NCBI GenBank assembly: GCA_009908925.1
Contig: JAAAOH010000341.1
Coordinates: 1 to 6,020, forward strand
DNA length: 6,020 bases
Reading direction: 5' to 3'
Source: Spirochaetota bacterium
GTDB lineage: Bacteria; Spirochaetota; Spirochaetia; DSM-27196; PWMO01
A program made the translations under genes and the position numbers. This document shows positions 5,694-6,020 of this stretch, one piece after another. Within the stretch, counting starts at the first letter, position 1, and every line of letters starts with the position of its first letter. The notes beneath the pieces were generated by a model. It made no database searches. It was not told where the DNA came from and saw nothing but the letters and a program-made list of their open reading frames with translations.

Positions 5694-5716
5694 TGATGTG
5701 GGTTTGTCTCACATCA
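5694..5716. promoter_or_regulatory. Inverted repeat at the upstream gene's stop codon
   Basis: TGATGTG (5694-5700) and CACATCA (5710-5716) form a perfect seven-base inverted repeat with a 9-base loop. On the minus strand the first arm begins with the TGA stop of the upstream solute-binding gene. No U-run follows, so it is a poor terminator. It could be a weak 3'-end hairpin of that gene or a protein-binding site about 75-95 bases upstream of the operon's expected start of transcription. Confidence 0.3.
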
Positions 5717-6020
5717 CGCGATCGCGTCGACAACGGCGGCCGCCGCCTGGTCCAGCGCGGCCTGCGCCGGCAGATCACCGGACATGCACGCCACGAGTTT
5801 CTCCGTGACAGCCGGAAGGATCGCATTCATGCGCGGATGGCGCGGGAGCCGCGATGCCCTGTCGAGCATGCCTTCCTGCACCGCGTACCATGGAACCGTT
5901 TCCCGGTCGGCTGCATAGGTGGAGCTTCGGACCGGGCTGCCGGCGTAGCGCCCCACCTTCGCATCGACCTCGGGACCGGAGAGATAGCGCAGGAACTCGA
6001 AGGCTGCAGCCACATCCGGC
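5714..6020 (-). CDS. Extracellular solute-binding protein, family 1 (MalE/UgpB-like), C-terminal fragment
   Basis: C-terminal 101 residues of a gene that enters from the right edge; the frame is open across the edge and ends at TGA 5716-5714. The sequence has the typical end of family-1 carbohydrate-binding proteins: a helix AAAFEFLRYLSGPEVDAKVG, then GSPVRSSTYA, a Trp-Tyr segment (VPWYAVQEGML), a proline-rich stretch RLPRHPRM, and the final helices that include AALDQAAAAVVDAIA. The fold family differs from the RbsB-like protein encoded next to it, and it would normally work with MalF/MalG-type permeases, so it belongs to a separate transporter. About 56 bases and a new promoter separate it from the mtn operon. 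The ligand is unknown. The incomplete N-terminus is due to the window edge; there is no sign of disruption. Confidence 0.8.
   Translation of the reverse strand, partial: PDVAAAFEFLRYLSGPEVDAKVGRYAGSPVRSSTYAADRETVPWYAVQEGMLDRASRLPRHPRMNAILPAVTEKLVACMSGDLPAQAALDQAAAAVVDAIA

Noticed and set aside
5716..5727. 12-base perfect palindrome ACGCGATCGCGT
   Set aside because: It falls within the last codons (Asp-Ala-Ile-Ala) and stop of the family-1 binding protein, is explained by coding sequence, and cannot form a useful hairpin because it has no loop.

Overview
All supported genes lie on the minus strand, so the window reads right to left. It holds a probable five-gene operon that combines a carbohydrate-type ABC importer with the two enzymes that open methylthioribose (MTR) salvage. 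In transcription order it runs: promoter and leader (about 5657-5514), periplasmic sugar-binding protein (5513-4419), mtnA (4304-3237), mtnK (3189-1906), duplicated-domain sugar ABC ATPase (1888-362) and the N-terminus of an RbsC-type permease (311 to the window edge). Upstream of the promoter lies the C-terminal end of an unrelated family-1 (MalE/UgpB-like) solute-binding protein (6020-5714), which belongs to a different transporter.

The likely shared function is as follows. The binding protein captures a ribose-like substrate in the periplasm and the permease/ATPase pair imports it. MtnK phosphorylates the sugar at C1, and MtnA isomerises the aldose 1-phosphate to the ketose (5-methylthioribulose 1-phosphate). 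The catalytic residues of both enzymes are visible. That the transporter carries MTR is inferred from the enzymes sitting between its binding protein and its ATPase. A close analogue such as 5-deoxyribose is possible. No MTA/SAH nucleosidase, no MTA phosphorylase and no lower-pathway enzyme (MtnB, W, X, D, E or an aldolase) is encoded here.

Regulatory signals are concentrated in two places. The 200-base gap before the binding-protein gene carries a near-consensus sigma-70-type promoter with short inverted repeats around it and a leader of about 108 nt. I see no S-box (SAM-I) architecture in that leader, although S-boxes control mtnKA in Bacillus. The 114-base gap between the binding-protein gene and mtnA carries two stem-loops, one of them abutting the stop codon. 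These could hold down expression of the downstream genes or stabilise the binding-protein message. The remaining junctions are tight: 47 bases, 17 bases and 50 bases.

The organism looks like a diderm bacterium of moderately high GC. The binding protein has a cleavable signal peptide without a lipobox cysteine, followed by a Gly/Glu-rich linker beginning AGGQGEGG. That style is common in Spirochaetota binding proteins, so a free-living spirochaete is my best guess, at modest confidence and without any taxonomic marker gene to support it. No RNA genes, mobile elements, CRISPR arrays or origins were seen.
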